The notes below the pieces were generated by a model that was given only the letters and a program-made list of their open reading frames with translations, made no database searches and was not told the origin of the DNA. A DNA stretch of 49,386 nt from Bacteroidota bacterium (GTDB lineage Bacteria > Bacteroidota > Bacteroidia > Sphingobacteriales > Sphingobacteriaceae): positions 1-49,386 of the forward strand of contig JABDAU010000021.1 of the NCBI GenBank assembly GCA_013289045.1, read 5' to 3'. Within the stretch, counting starts at the first letter, position 1; the number at the start of each line of letters is the position of its first letter. Positions 33,550 through 41,237 of the stretch are shown one piece after another. Made by a program: the position numbers and the translations under genes.

Positions 33550-35466
33550 CCTCATCACCAGCAACCATCCCGAAAACACATTCCCATTCTTCAGGTCGAT
33601 CTTATAATAATACGTGCCTGATGGCACTACCTGCCCATTCACTTTTCCGTCCCATGGCTTGGCGTAACCGATGCTTTGGAATATTTCTGTGCCATACCGG
33701 TTAAATACCTGCGTAAGTGATTTAGGATAAGTGCTCAATGCGGTAATATCCCAGGTATCATTTACCCCGTCGCCATTAGGTGTAAAGGTGTTGGGGATGG
33801 TTATCGCTTTGTAAACCGTTACCGATACATCATCTGTTGCCTCGCTGCCGCAGCCTATGTTTGATACCACATGCAATGTATAAGTAATACTTTCCGGAGG
33901 ACTGGCAGTTGGATTAAGCACGGTGTCGCTGCTCAGGTATTCAGCAGGCGTCCAATAATAACTTACGTCCGATCCTTTTGCTTTTCCGTTTAGTGTTACA
34001 GTTTGGCCCTGTGTCATTATCTTATCCAAACCTGCATTGGCTGATGGCTTTTGTTGTACGTTTACCACCACGGTATCGGTAGAAGTACAGGCGCTGCTAT
34101 TGCTTACAGTTACTATGTATGCAGTTGTATCCGTAGGGCTGGCGACAGGTTCAGCGATAGTTGGATCGGACAATCCCGTTGTTGGCGACCAGCTATAGCT
34201 TGTGCCGCCGCTGGCATGCAGCGTGGTGGTATCGCCGCTGCAAATGGTTACGTCTTTGCCCGCGTTTGCGACCGGTTGTGCATATACATTAACTATTGCT
34301 GAGCCTTGGGCGCTGCAATTGCCGGTGGTTACGGTAACGGTGTAGGTACCTGCGGCGGCAGTTGTCAGGTTGGATATTGTAGGGTTTTGAAGGGTTGAGG
34401 TAAAGCCATTCGGACCAGTCCATAGGTAGGATATGCCCGTGGAGGCAGTTAAAGAAAGCGTGTTTCCTGCGCATACCGGTGAATTGGATGATGCGGTTGC
34501 AGTTGCCGATGAATTTACCACCAGCGTAAGCACATTCGAAACCACCCTGCAGCTTAACGAGCTGATACTGGTTGATTCGGCGGCAGCGAGGCGGTACTCA
34601 TAAGTGCCCTGCACTGTTGGGCTGGCGACATAAGTAAGCGAAGTTGCGCCAATTATATCCGTCCAACCACTGCCGGTATTTACCTGCCATTGATAGGCTG
34701 GGCTGGTGTAACCAGTAGGCGCCGGAACGGTAAGTGTAAAAGATTTTGTTTGTCCTGCGCATTCCGTTTCCTCAGTAACCGATGAAGATGAGCTGAAACT
34801 GGCTACCAGTGCCGGCCCATAGGGACTAAAAGTGATATCATCCAGTGCCAGGTCATTAGCAGGCGCGCCGCCGTTACTGTTGTTAGTCATTTTTATGATG
34901 ACGTTGGATATGGATGATGGTAGTGTAAAGTTGAATTTGTACTGTATCCATTTAAATCCGGATGGTTGTAAAGCTATAGTCCCGGTGGGATAACTTTGTA
35001 TAACTGCGCCTGTGCTCGCATCAAGGATGGCGAAAGTAATATTGGGCGGGCTGATATCCTGGCTCCTCAGCAAGTTACCCGCCCATGCAGAAAACTGGTA
35101 GGTTGTACCACCACACAGCCCGTCAACCTCGCGTTTATAAAAATAGTCGGTTTTGGCTTCGCTGGCATTTACGATCATCATGTAGCCGCCCGAATTACCC
35201 GTATGATCGGTCGTCGACCACCATACATTTCCGGCGCCTGCCGTGGTATTTTCTATCGTATAATAACCATCCGAAGGAAAATCGTTTGCAGAATAAGTAT
35301 AACTCGTACTGCCCGAATCGGCGGGCAAAGCGCCTGCATGCGTGCTGGTACCCGAGCCGAAAGTAATGTGTACAACCGGGTCACCAAGGCTTTGTGCGAA
35401 TACGCTGTCAGTATAAAAGAAAATGGACAGGCATAAGCACAGGAAAAAGTTATTTAAGCGGGGCAT
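33547..35466 (-). CDS. Secreted adhesin-like protein with gliding-motility C-terminal domain
   Basis: A 639-residue exported protein. After a signal peptide (FFLCLCLSIFFYTDSVFAQ) comes a carbohydrate-binding-like jelly roll (about 25-210, with DLALDDITFSPYGPAL near its end), then Ig-like/PKD-like modules of about 80 residues (CAGQTKSFTLTVPAPTGYTSPAYQWQ; CAGNTLSLTASTGISYLWTGPNGF; CSGDTTTLHASGGTSYSWSPTTGLS). The last 85 residues are the CHU_C / gliding-motility-associated C-terminal domain (IPNTFTPNGDGVNDTWDI ... FNRYGTEIFQ ... PSGTYYYKIDL), a type IX secretion signal. It should be surface-exposed. Function may be adhesion or polysaccharide binding. It is alone on the minus strand. Confidence 0.9.
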   Translation of the reverse strand: MPRLNNFFLCLCLSIFFYTDSVFAQSLGDPVVHITFGSGTSTHAGALPADSGSTSYTYSANDFPSDGYYTIENTTAGAGNVWWSTTDHTGNSGGYMMIVNASEAKTDYFYKREVDGLCGGTTYQFSAWAGNLLRSQDISPPNITFAILDASTGAVIQSYPTGTIALQPSGFKWIQYKFNFTLPSSISNVIIKMTNNSNGGAPANDLALDDITFSPYGPALVASFSSSSSVTEETECAGQTKSFTLTVPAPTGYTSPAYQWQVNTGSGWTDIIGATSLTYVASPTVQGTYEYRLAAAESTSISSLSCRVVSNVLTLVVNSSATATASSNSPVCAGNTLSLTASTGISYLWTGPNGFTSTLQNPTISNLTTAAAGTYTVTVTTGNCSAQGSAIVNVYAQPVANAGKDVTICSGDTTTLHASGGTSYSWSPTTGLSDPTIAEPVASPTDTTAYIVTVSNSSACTSTDTVVVNVQQKPSANAGLDKIMTQGQTVTLNGKAKGSDVSYYWTPAEYLSSDTVLNPTASPPESITYTLHVVSNIGCGSEATDDVSVTVYKAITIPNTFTPNGDGVNDTWDITALSTYPKSLTQVFNRYGTEIFQSIGYAKPWDGKVNGQVVPSGTYYYKIDLKNGNVFSGWLLVMR

Positions 35467-35549
35467 TAATTTTTAACTAAATAAGCGCCCGCATTGCTGC
35501 AGGCGCTACACACCAAAACACTATGTATGAAAACAGGGGTATTATTGCT

Positions 35550-36122
35550 TTAGATCATGTTGCCTTTTATGTTGTACATCATCAGGGTATCGTGCCTATT
35601 GACGTAAGCATCCTCGGCTATCACTAATTCTTTATAAAAGAACACTGAAAGCTCCGGCTGCATTTTCAGGGTGAATGTATCAGCCATTTCCTTGTCGGAT
35701 ACATCCCCTTCAGCCAGCACGAGATATTCACCTGCAATGCCCATCAGCGTAAATAAGCCGGTACAGTAATTGATGGCCAGTTTATGCACCGATCTATCGG
35801 TTAGGCTCGATTCTATCAACTCAAATTTCGGCGCTTCAAACAGGATGCACTTCCCTGCATTATCTTTTAAATCCGGGATCTTATTATCCAGCGAATGCAG
35901 CAGATGCAGGGCCGAAAAACTGAGCTTATAATGCAGTGAATTTGCGCGGCCGTCGTTTTGCTTCAACTCGCTGAAGGTATCAAACCTGTTGTCGATATTA
36001 TATGCCTGCGATTTAAGCAGGAACTCCTGGTAAGTTGCGTTAAAAACGCTCTTTTCAAAACCACCGGTCGAGTTTATGTCGATCACCTGGCGGTATGCAA
36101 ATTTTATTAATGCCTTTGCCAT
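35550..36122 (-). CDS. Unrecognised protein
   Basis: I do not recognise this family. 190 residues, no signal peptide, no membrane helix. The sequence begins AKALIKFAYRQVIDINSTGGFEKSVFNATYQEFLLKSQAYNI and has a hydrophobic middle (HKLAINYCTGLFTLMGIAGEYLVLAEGDVS). It lies 21 bp downstream of the dioxygenase-like lipoprotein gene and is likely in the same operon, which is the only hint at its role. Confidence 0.65.
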   Translation of the reverse strand: MAKALIKFAYRQVIDINSTGGFEKSVFNATYQEFLLKSQAYNIDNRFDTFSELKQNDGRANSLHYKLSFSALHLLHSLDNKIPDLKDNAGKCILFEAPKFELIESSLTDRSVHKLAINYCTGLFTLMGIAGEYLVLAEGDVSDKEMADTFTLKMQPELSVFFYKELVIAEDAYVNRHDTLMMYNIKGNMI

Positions 36123-36143
36123 AATACTTATCTTTTATAAGGT

Positions 36144-36902
36144 TTATAATTCTATGCCGATGGTATAGGAGCCGCTGTAGCCGGCGGATATGCTCCCGGT
36201 AAGCGCTACGGTTTCATTTGCCAGGTCAGTTGCCGAATCACCGAATACGCTGTCGCTGGCGTTGCGGACGGGGTTTACGCCAAGGCTTGCGTACAGTGTC
36301 GAAACATCCACTGCGTCGCTGATGGTTTCGGAGAAGGTGATCTGGGTAGTTTTCTTTAGCACGCTGTTTACATATACCTCAAAATGGATATGCGTTGCCC
36401 TGCCTGTATACCAACCGGGATAGATCGTGGTAAATTTCACGTCCCCGGCTGAATCACTCAGTTGGTATCCCCTTAAAAAAGTCTTGCCTGTATAGCTTAA
36501 TGTACCTGATATTCCCGGCTGATTTGCATAACCTGAATAATAGCCATCTTTATTACAATGCCATATGTCGACCCTGGCGCCCGAAACGGCCGCACAGCTG
36601 TTATTGGTATCAACCACATTTATCGTGAGTGAAAGCGGCACCCCGGTTTGGGTTTCTGTAATGTCTGAACGATCCAAGGGGTTAGTCAACTCGCCGCCTG
36701 GGTAAGGATATGGCCCTTCGGTTTCAGTTGGGCTTAATGTGCAGCTTGGCGTAGTTGTAGTAGTTGTGGTCGTTGAAGAAGTTGAAGAGCTTGTGGTGGT
36801 TGACGAAGAAGTAGTCTCACTATCCTTTTTGCAACTTGCAATAAACGATGGGCCGGCTGCGGCTGCCACAACAAATGCCCTTAAAAAGTTTTTACGTTCC
36901 AT
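36144..36902 (-). CDS. Intradiol ring-cleavage dioxygenase-like lipoprotein
   Basis: About 252 residues. The frame opens at 36923, but the ATG at 36902 gives ERKNFLRAFVVAAAAGPSFIASC, a lipoprotein signal with a Tat-like start (RKNFLRA) and lipobox cysteine. A Ser/Thr run (about 28-50) follows, then the intradiol dioxygenase beta sandwich: TETEGPYPYPGG, RVDIWHCNKDGYYSGY and PGWYTGRATHIHFEV. The ferric ligands expected in protocatechuate and catechol 1,2-dioxygenases (two Tyr, two His) are present, the last as H-x-H. Homologues are cell-surface or periplasmic lipoproteins of unknown substrate, distinct from aromatic catabolic enzymes. A putative operon partner lies 21 bp downstream. Confidence 0.85.
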   Translation of the reverse strand: MERKNFLRAFVVAAAAGPSFIASCKKDSETTSSSTTTSSSTSSTTTTTTTTPSCTLSPTETEGPYPYPGGELTNPLDRSDITETQTGVPLSLTINVVDTNNSCAAVSGARVDIWHCNKDGYYSGYANQPGISGTLSYTGKTFLRGYQLSDSAGDVKFTTIYPGWYTGRATHIHFEVYVNSVLKKTTQITFSETISDAVDVSTLYASLGVNPVRNASDSVFGDSATDLANETVALTGSISAGYSGSYTIGIEL

Positions 36903-37024
36903 CTCTTTTATAATTGGGTTCAATCAATAGCGTTGAATCACATTATAAAAGTGGAAATACTTTGCGGCCTATAATTTAATGTATCGGTAAATGAGGGATT
37001 TGTGTGGATGGAGTGGGTTTGGAG

Positions 37025-37195
37025 AGTTCATGGATCATAGTTCATGTAGAAGAAGTCGAACTACATCCCATCCCGTCATGCCGAACTTGTTTCGGCACCT
37101 TATTGTGCAGGCGGTTCACACGCATGGCGCATACCTGCGTGTGGGATGCTGAAACAAGTTCAGCACGACGGTTGTGTTACTATGATCTATGAACT
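37025..37195. repeat. Nested inverted repeat
   Basis: Outer arms AGTTCATGGATCATAG (37025-37040) and its complement (37180-37195, one mismatch). Inside, CGTCATGCCGAACTTGTTTC (37074-37093) pairs with GAAACAAGTTCAGCACGACG (37151-37170). The motif CGTCATGC[CT]GAACTTGTTTC[AG]GCA is, to my knowledge, a recurrent intergenic repeat in Bacteroidota. No ORF is convincing. Confidence 0.75.
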
Positions 37196-37201
37196 TACCA
37201 C

Positions 37202-37801
37202 CTACCCATGTATCCGCTCCTGCTTACCGTAGCTTTTTATAATAGAAGCTTCGTGATCAAGATATTCTTTCCAGCGTTTGTCAACGTCTATCCCATCGGC
37301 GTATTTTTTTGCGAGGCGGATGAAGGTGGCGTAGTGGGTGGCTTCGCTTACCATCAGCTCATAGTAGAATTCGGCAAGCTCGGCGTCTTTAATATTTTCG
37401 GATAGTACTTTGAAGCGTTCGCAGCTGCGCGCCTCTATCATGGCGGCGAATAACAGGCGGTCTACCAGTTGCTCGGTGCGGCTGCCGCCTTTGCGCATAA
37501 ATTTTACCAGTTCGCCCACATAATCGTCCTTGCGCTCGCGGCCGAGCACATAGCCCCTGGCTAATATGATTTCATGCACGCGTTTAAAATGTTCCATTTC
37601 CTCTTGCGCCAGCGCGATCATTTCCTGCACCAGATCGCTCAAATTTGGGTTTTGTACGATAAGAGTGATGGCGTTGCTGGCAGCTTTCTGCTCGCAAAAA
37701 GCATGATCGGTCAATATTTCTTCAATATTGCTTTCTACCACGTTGGTGACCCAGGTTGGGTCGGTAGGCAGTTGCAGTTTGAGTATGGTTTTTTCGTTCA
37801 C
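37202..37801 (-). CDS. miaE: tRNA-(ms2io6A37) hydroxylase MiaE
   Basis: A 199-residue di-iron monooxygenase-type protein that hydroxylates the isopentenyl side chain of ms2i6A37 in tRNA. It is a ferritin-like four-helix bundle with the paired carboxylate/His motifs: EEILTDHAFCEQKAASNAI, QEEMEHFKRVHEII (ExxH), MIEARSCERFKVL (ExRxxxR) and SEATHYATFIRLA (ExxH). The start is GTG at 37801; it lies only 4 bases after a TACTTTTG box on the minus strand, so it is near-leaderless. It stands alone, with repeats on both sides. Confidence 0.9.
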   Translation of the reverse strand: MNEKTILKLQLPTDPTWVTNVVESNIEEILTDHAFCEQKAASNAITLIVQNPNLSDLVQEMIALAQEEMEHFKRVHEIILARGYVLGRERKDDYVGELVKFMRKGGSRTEQLVDRLLFAAMIEARSCERFKVLSENIKDAELAEFYYELMVSEATHYATFIRLAKKYADGIDVDKRWKEYLDHEASIIKSYGKQERIHG

Positions 37802-37805
37802 ACTA

Positions 37806-37813
37806 CAAAAGTA
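37806..37813 (-). promoter_or_regulatory. Promoter -7 box of miaE
   Basis: TACTTTTG on the minus strand fits TAnnTTTG. Four bases separate it from the GTG start codon. I see no clear -33 element at 19-20 bp. Confidence 0.5.
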
Positions 37814-37850
37814 GGTTTTTTGGGGTTGTTACCCATGGTATGGTGTTCAA

Positions 37851-37969
37851 TTTAACCACAGAGGGCATAGAGAATGAAAAACACGGGGAACACAGAGATT
37901 TTTTGAGTAAAACTCTATAAAAATTTCTCTGTGCCCTCTGTGTATATCCCTGTTATCTCTGTGGTTAAA
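37851..37969. repeat. Long imperfect inverted repeat (CACAGAG type)
   Basis: TTTAACCACAGAG (37851-37863) and CTCTGTGGTTAAA (37957-37969) are perfect 13-bp arms, with further pairing inside (CACAGAGGGCATAGAG against CTCTGTGCCCTCTGTG-like words). It lies between miaE and the ThiN-like gene. Confidence 0.8.
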
Positions 37970-37984
37970 ATACGCGAGATCGCA

Positions 37985-38554
37985 TCAAAGTTCCTCTGCA
38001 ATAAACAAATAAGGCTGCTCGAATTGCAGGGTGAAGAAGCCGTCGTGGGTGGTTTTAAATTGATTGCCATCGATCGGTTGGAGGCCGCCGGTATGCAATT
38101 GCTGTGGTTCGGAAATGAGCTGAATGGTTTCGCCGGCGGGTTTCCATTTGCTGAAGCCGGAATTTACGGCGTAAACTTTTTGGTTTTGGTAATAAATAAC
38201 CATGTTTATCTTATCGATAAAGTACAGATAGTCTTTTAGCTGCAAGTCGTCGGTAATAATGTTTACTGCGGAGTAATCGTGTGTAATAAGATATTTGATG
38301 GCTGCTTCGGCAACGGTATCATTGCCGGTAGGCATCAGTTTTATATTGGATTGCAGTTGAAGATTGGCCTGGTCGCTGATCACCCAATCTATTTTGATGC
38401 CAAATGCGTGTACTTTCTCGGCAGTGGCAGGCGTTACGATCACTGTGGGGCTCCATTCCAATAACTGGCCCAGTAATTCATCCGAAAAACTCTCCAAACC
38501 TAATATTAATAAGGCGGGTTCCTGTTTTTCGCGGACGATGTGGTGGGACGACAT
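37985..38554 (-). CDS. Thiamine pyrophosphokinase-like protein, catalytic motif altered
   Basis: A 189-residue soluble protein resembling thiamine pyrophosphokinase, which makes thiamine diphosphate. The N-terminal alpha/beta half (ALLILGLESFSDELLGQLLEW, SPTVIVTPATAEKVHAFGIKIDWVISD) has the family layout, but the GDxDS phosphate/Mg motif reads ISDQAN, and the following GGxGGRxDH-like loop is absent; NDTVAEAAIKYLITHDYSAVNII takes the position of DxTDxxKAxxxA. The C-terminal half is a beta sandwich-like stretch (MVIYYQNQKVYAVNS, QFKTTHDGFFTLQFEQPYLFIAE). It may be a divergent kinase or a non-catalytic relative. Confidence 0.6.
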   Translation of the reverse strand: MSSHHIVREKQEPALLILGLESFSDELLGQLLEWSPTVIVTPATAEKVHAFGIKIDWVISDQANLQLQSNIKLMPTGNDTVAEAAIKYLITHDYSAVNIITDDLQLKDYLYFIDKINMVIYYQNQKVYAVNSGFSKWKPAGETIQLISEPQQLHTGGLQPIDGNQFKTTHDGFFTLQFEQPYLFIAEEL

Positions 38555-38636
38555 TACTTTTTCAAAAATTTGCGGTTGTCTTCAAAAACAACTGAAAATT
38601 AATGAAATAGTTTGGAATAAGCCGATGAAGAAATTG

Positions 38637-39782
38637 TTAAACGAATAAGTTACGCAGCGACAAGCTTTCGCGCGCTTTCGACCGAATAAGGAAAGTAATA
38701 AACCAGTTGAACAGCATCGAGAACAGGAAGATCAGCATGATCAGCGCTGAGTTGCCGATATTACCGAATATAAATACAATAGCAATAGCTATAATATTAA
38801 AGCCTGCCAGTATAAGCGTGGTTTGTATATGGGTAAAGCCCAGCGTTAATAAACGGTGGTGCATGTGGTTACGGTCGGCGCTGAAAGGCGATTGCCCGGC
38901 AGCGATCCGCAGGGTAAACACGCGCAGGGTATCGAAGATCGGGCCTATTAAAATGGCTAAGGCCAGTGCAGGTGCAGTGTATAGCACTTCTGTATTAACA
39001 CCGGTCAGTTTATTCAGCTCGATGAATTTTAAAGCCATTACGGCAGAGATCAGCCCAAGTAAAAGTGAGCCGGTATCGCCCATGAATATTTTTGCGGGTG
39101 AAAGGTTATATTTTAAGAACCCGGCTACCGCACCAACCAACGATAATGAAACCAGTGCCAGTTGGTATTGATGCATATAAATAAACAAGCCGCCAAATGT
39201 GCAGTTTGCAATTATTGCGGTAGTTGATGCCAGCCCGTCGATGCCATCTATCAGGTTAAAGGCGTTAACGATAAGGGTAATGATCAGTATGGATAATACA
39301 ACGCTCACAATGTAAGGGAGGTCGTACACACCAAATATGCCATAAAGGCTGGAAATGCGTATGTTTCCCAATACTACCAATATAGCGCCTACAATAAATT
39401 GCAATAAAAATTTAGTACTCGAGTTTACACCGGTGAGGTCATCCTTCATGCCCATTGCGAACAAGATGATACAGGCGCCAAGTATATAATTGGTAGGCAA
39501 TGATTTATCGGCAAAGCCAAATAACAACGAAGTGATGGTAAAGCTTACAAAGATGGCTATGCCGCCCAAACGCGGGATGCCATGATCATGGTGTTTTCTG
39601 AAACTGCCCAGGTCATCATATAAGTGCCTTTCGCGTGCTACGTGCAATATAGAAGGGATAGCAAGGAGTGTAATTGCCGTTGAAAAGGCAATAATGAAAG
39701 TATAAGCTATGAGGGGATAAGCATGTAAAAAATCTTGCATACGGTCTGGATCAATAGAAGCGGGCATGCTAAAAATCAGCAA
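38637..39782 (-). CDS. WecA/MraY-type polyprenyl-phosphate sugar-1-phosphate transferase
   Basis: A 381-residue polytopic protein (10-11 helices) that transfers GlcNAc-1-P or a similar sugar-phosphate to undecaprenyl phosphate, starting polysaccharide or cell-wall glycan synthesis. Motifs: KHHDHGIPRLGGIAIF, GMKDDLTGVNSSTK, NAFNLIDGIDGLAST, MGDTGSLLLGLI and the cytoplasmic HMHHRLL (HIHH-type). This set places it with WecA/TagO rather than MraY. Downstream of a GT2 gene on the same strand (46-bp gap), next to divergent WcaF-like genes, it looks like part of an exopolysaccharide locus. The ATG at 39782 or one at 39767 may be the start. Confidence 0.88.
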   Translation of the reverse strand: MLIFSMPASIDPDRMQDFLHAYPLIAYTFIIAFSTAITLLAIPSILHVARERHLYDDLGSFRKHHDHGIPRLGGIAIFVSFTITSLLFGFADKSLPTNYILGACIILFAMGMKDDLTGVNSSTKFLLQFIVGAILVVLGNIRISSLYGIFGVYDLPYIVSVVLSILIITLIVNAFNLIDGIDGLASTTAIIANCTFGGLFIYMHQYQLALVSLSLVGAVAGFLKYNLSPAKIFMGDTGSLLLGLISAVMALKFIELNKLTGVNTEVLYTAPALALAILIGPIFDTLRVFTLRIAAGQSPFSADRNHMHHRLLTLGFTHIQTTLILAGFNIIAIAIVFIFGNIGNSALIMLIFLFSMLFNWFITFLIRSKARESLSLRNLFV

Positions 39783-39828
39783 TTAAAGCTTCTGTGTTTA
39801 ACACTTTTTTTCAACTTATCAACAATTC

Positions 39829-40575
39829 TTAAAAAAACTGCAGAACCTTTCGTACCGGCTTCATTATTAGGGTTAACAGGGGAAGCCTGATGCCATTTTT
39901 CCGCATTGCTTTCAGGTCATTTTCCCAGGCCTTTAGCCGGTTGGAGAAGCTTTTATTACTGAGCCCCCCGAGCTGCATTTTTATAAGAACTTTGTTTATA
40001 TAAAAAGTATTAAGATTGGTGGCATGCATAAACCGCAGCATTAATTCGTAATCGGCCGCGGTGCCGTAATCCAGTTTGTATAGTCCTAATTTGTCAAATA
40101 ACGATCTTTTACAGTAGAACGTAGGATGCGGCGGCATCCAGCCCCAATTGAAGATACCTTTTATATAGGCCTTTGTACGCCATCTGCGGATAATAGTTTC
40201 ATTAAAATCCACATAATCAAGGTCGCCGTATACAATATCTGTATTTTTAGTTATAAAAATATTCTCAATAGTTTTAAGAATATCGTTTGCGGCAAAATAA
40301 TCATCGGCATTCAGCGTCCCAACTACTTCGCCGGTAGCCAGCTGAATGCCTTTGTTCATGGCGTCGTAAACCCCTTTATCGGGTTCAGTTACTATCCTGC
40401 TTATATAAGATTCGTATTTTTTAATGACTGATAGGGTATTATCTGTCGAGCCGCCGTCGATAATAATATATTCAAGATTGGGACAATTTTGGGCGATCAC
40501 CGACTCGATACACCTGCCGATATGGGCTTCGGCATTATAACAGGACGTGATTAACGATATTTTTAAATTTGGCAC
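39829..40575 (-). CDS. Glycosyltransferase family 2
   Basis: A 248-residue GT-A inverting glycosyltransferase, cytoplasmic. It has LKISLITSCYNAEAHIGRCIESVIAQNCPNLEYIIIDGGSTDN with the nucleotide-binding Asp, GTLNADDYFAAND with the DxD-like metal site and GWMPPHPTFYCKRSLFDKLG, typical of the WcaE-like/EpsE branch in which a small second sugar donor is used. The start codon is GTG (40575). It precedes the WecA-like gene on the minus strand by 46 bp and is divergent from the acetyltransferase gene (107 bp). Confidence 0.9.
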   Translation of the reverse strand: MPNLKISLITSCYNAEAHIGRCIESVIAQNCPNLEYIIIDGGSTDNTLSVIKKYESYISRIVTEPDKGVYDAMNKGIQLATGEVVGTLNADDYFAANDILKTIENIFITKNTDIVYGDLDYVDFNETIIRRWRTKAYIKGIFNWGWMPPHPTFYCKRSLFDKLGLYKLDYGTAADYELMLRFMHATNLNTFYINKVLIKMQLGGLSNKSFSNRLKAWENDLKAMRKNGIRLPLLTLIMKPVRKVLQFF

Positions 40576-40614
40576 TATGGAGCGGAGTTTCTGCTGATTT
40601 AATGCAAAATAGTG

Positions 40615-40622
40615 TATTTTTG
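40615..40622 (+). promoter_or_regulatory. Possible promoter -7 box for the acetyltransferase gene
   Basis: TATTTTTG fits TAnnTTTG, 60 bp before the start at 40683. No matching -33 is clear. Confidence 0.4.
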
Positions 40623-40682
40623 GACTAAGACCCTAATTCGCCGTTTACTTTTTGGATTTTGATATCCGCGTAAATACCACAA

Positions 40683-41237
40683 ATGCTGCAAACTAACCTC
40701 GCATCTTATAACAATCATCCTTACCACCCCGGCGGGAATGCATTAAAGAGGCTGCTTTGGCTTTATACAAATGCGCTGTTCTTTAAAACAAACCTCGTAC
40801 CGATAAATGGATTTAAGATATTCCTGCTCAGGTTATTCGGCGCGAAAATAGGCAAACAGGTAACTATAAAACCCTGTGTAAACATTAAGTACCCCTGGCT
40901 CCTCACCATCGGCAACAATACCTGGATAGGTGAAAACGTATGGATCGATTGCCTTGTAGATCTCACCATCGGCGCTAACGTATGCCTTTCGCAAGGTGCG
41001 CTCCTGCTTACCGGGAGTCATAATTATAAGAAAACCACGTTCAATCTGATAACAGGAAGTTTAACATTGGAAGATGGCGTTTGGATAGGCGCGCAGGCGA
41101 TAGTGAACCAGGGCATTACCGTTGCTTCGCATGCCGTACTAACAGCAGGCTCTGTTGCCACTAAAGACTTGGAGGCCTATTCAGTTTACCAGGGTAATCC
41201 GGCAGTAAAAGTCCGTTCAAGAGTTATTGAAGAATGA
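40683..41237 (+). CDS. WcaF-like colanic-acid-type O-acetyltransferase
   Basis: A 184-residue hexapeptide-repeat acetyltransferase, close to the WcaF/Maa branch that acetylates sugar residues of exopolysaccharide. The left-handed beta-helix motifs are evident (IGKQVTIKPCVNIKYPWLLTIGNNTWIGENVWID, IGANVCLSQGALLLTGSHNY with catalytic-type His, DGVWIGAQAIVNQGITV, YSVYQGNPAVKVRSR). The N-terminal stretch (NALKRLLWLYTNALFFKTNLVP) is typical of WcaF. Its stop overlaps the next gene's start (ATGA) at 41234. Confidence 0.88.
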   Translation: MLQTNLASYNNHPYHPGGNALKRLLWLYTNALFFKTNLVPINGFKIFLLRLFGAKIGKQVTIKPCVNIKYPWLLTIGNNTWIGENVWIDCLVDLTIGANVCLSQGALLLTGSHNYKKTTFNLITGSLTLEDGVWIGAQAIVNQGITVASHAVLTAGSVATKDLEAYSVYQGNPAVKVRSRVIEE

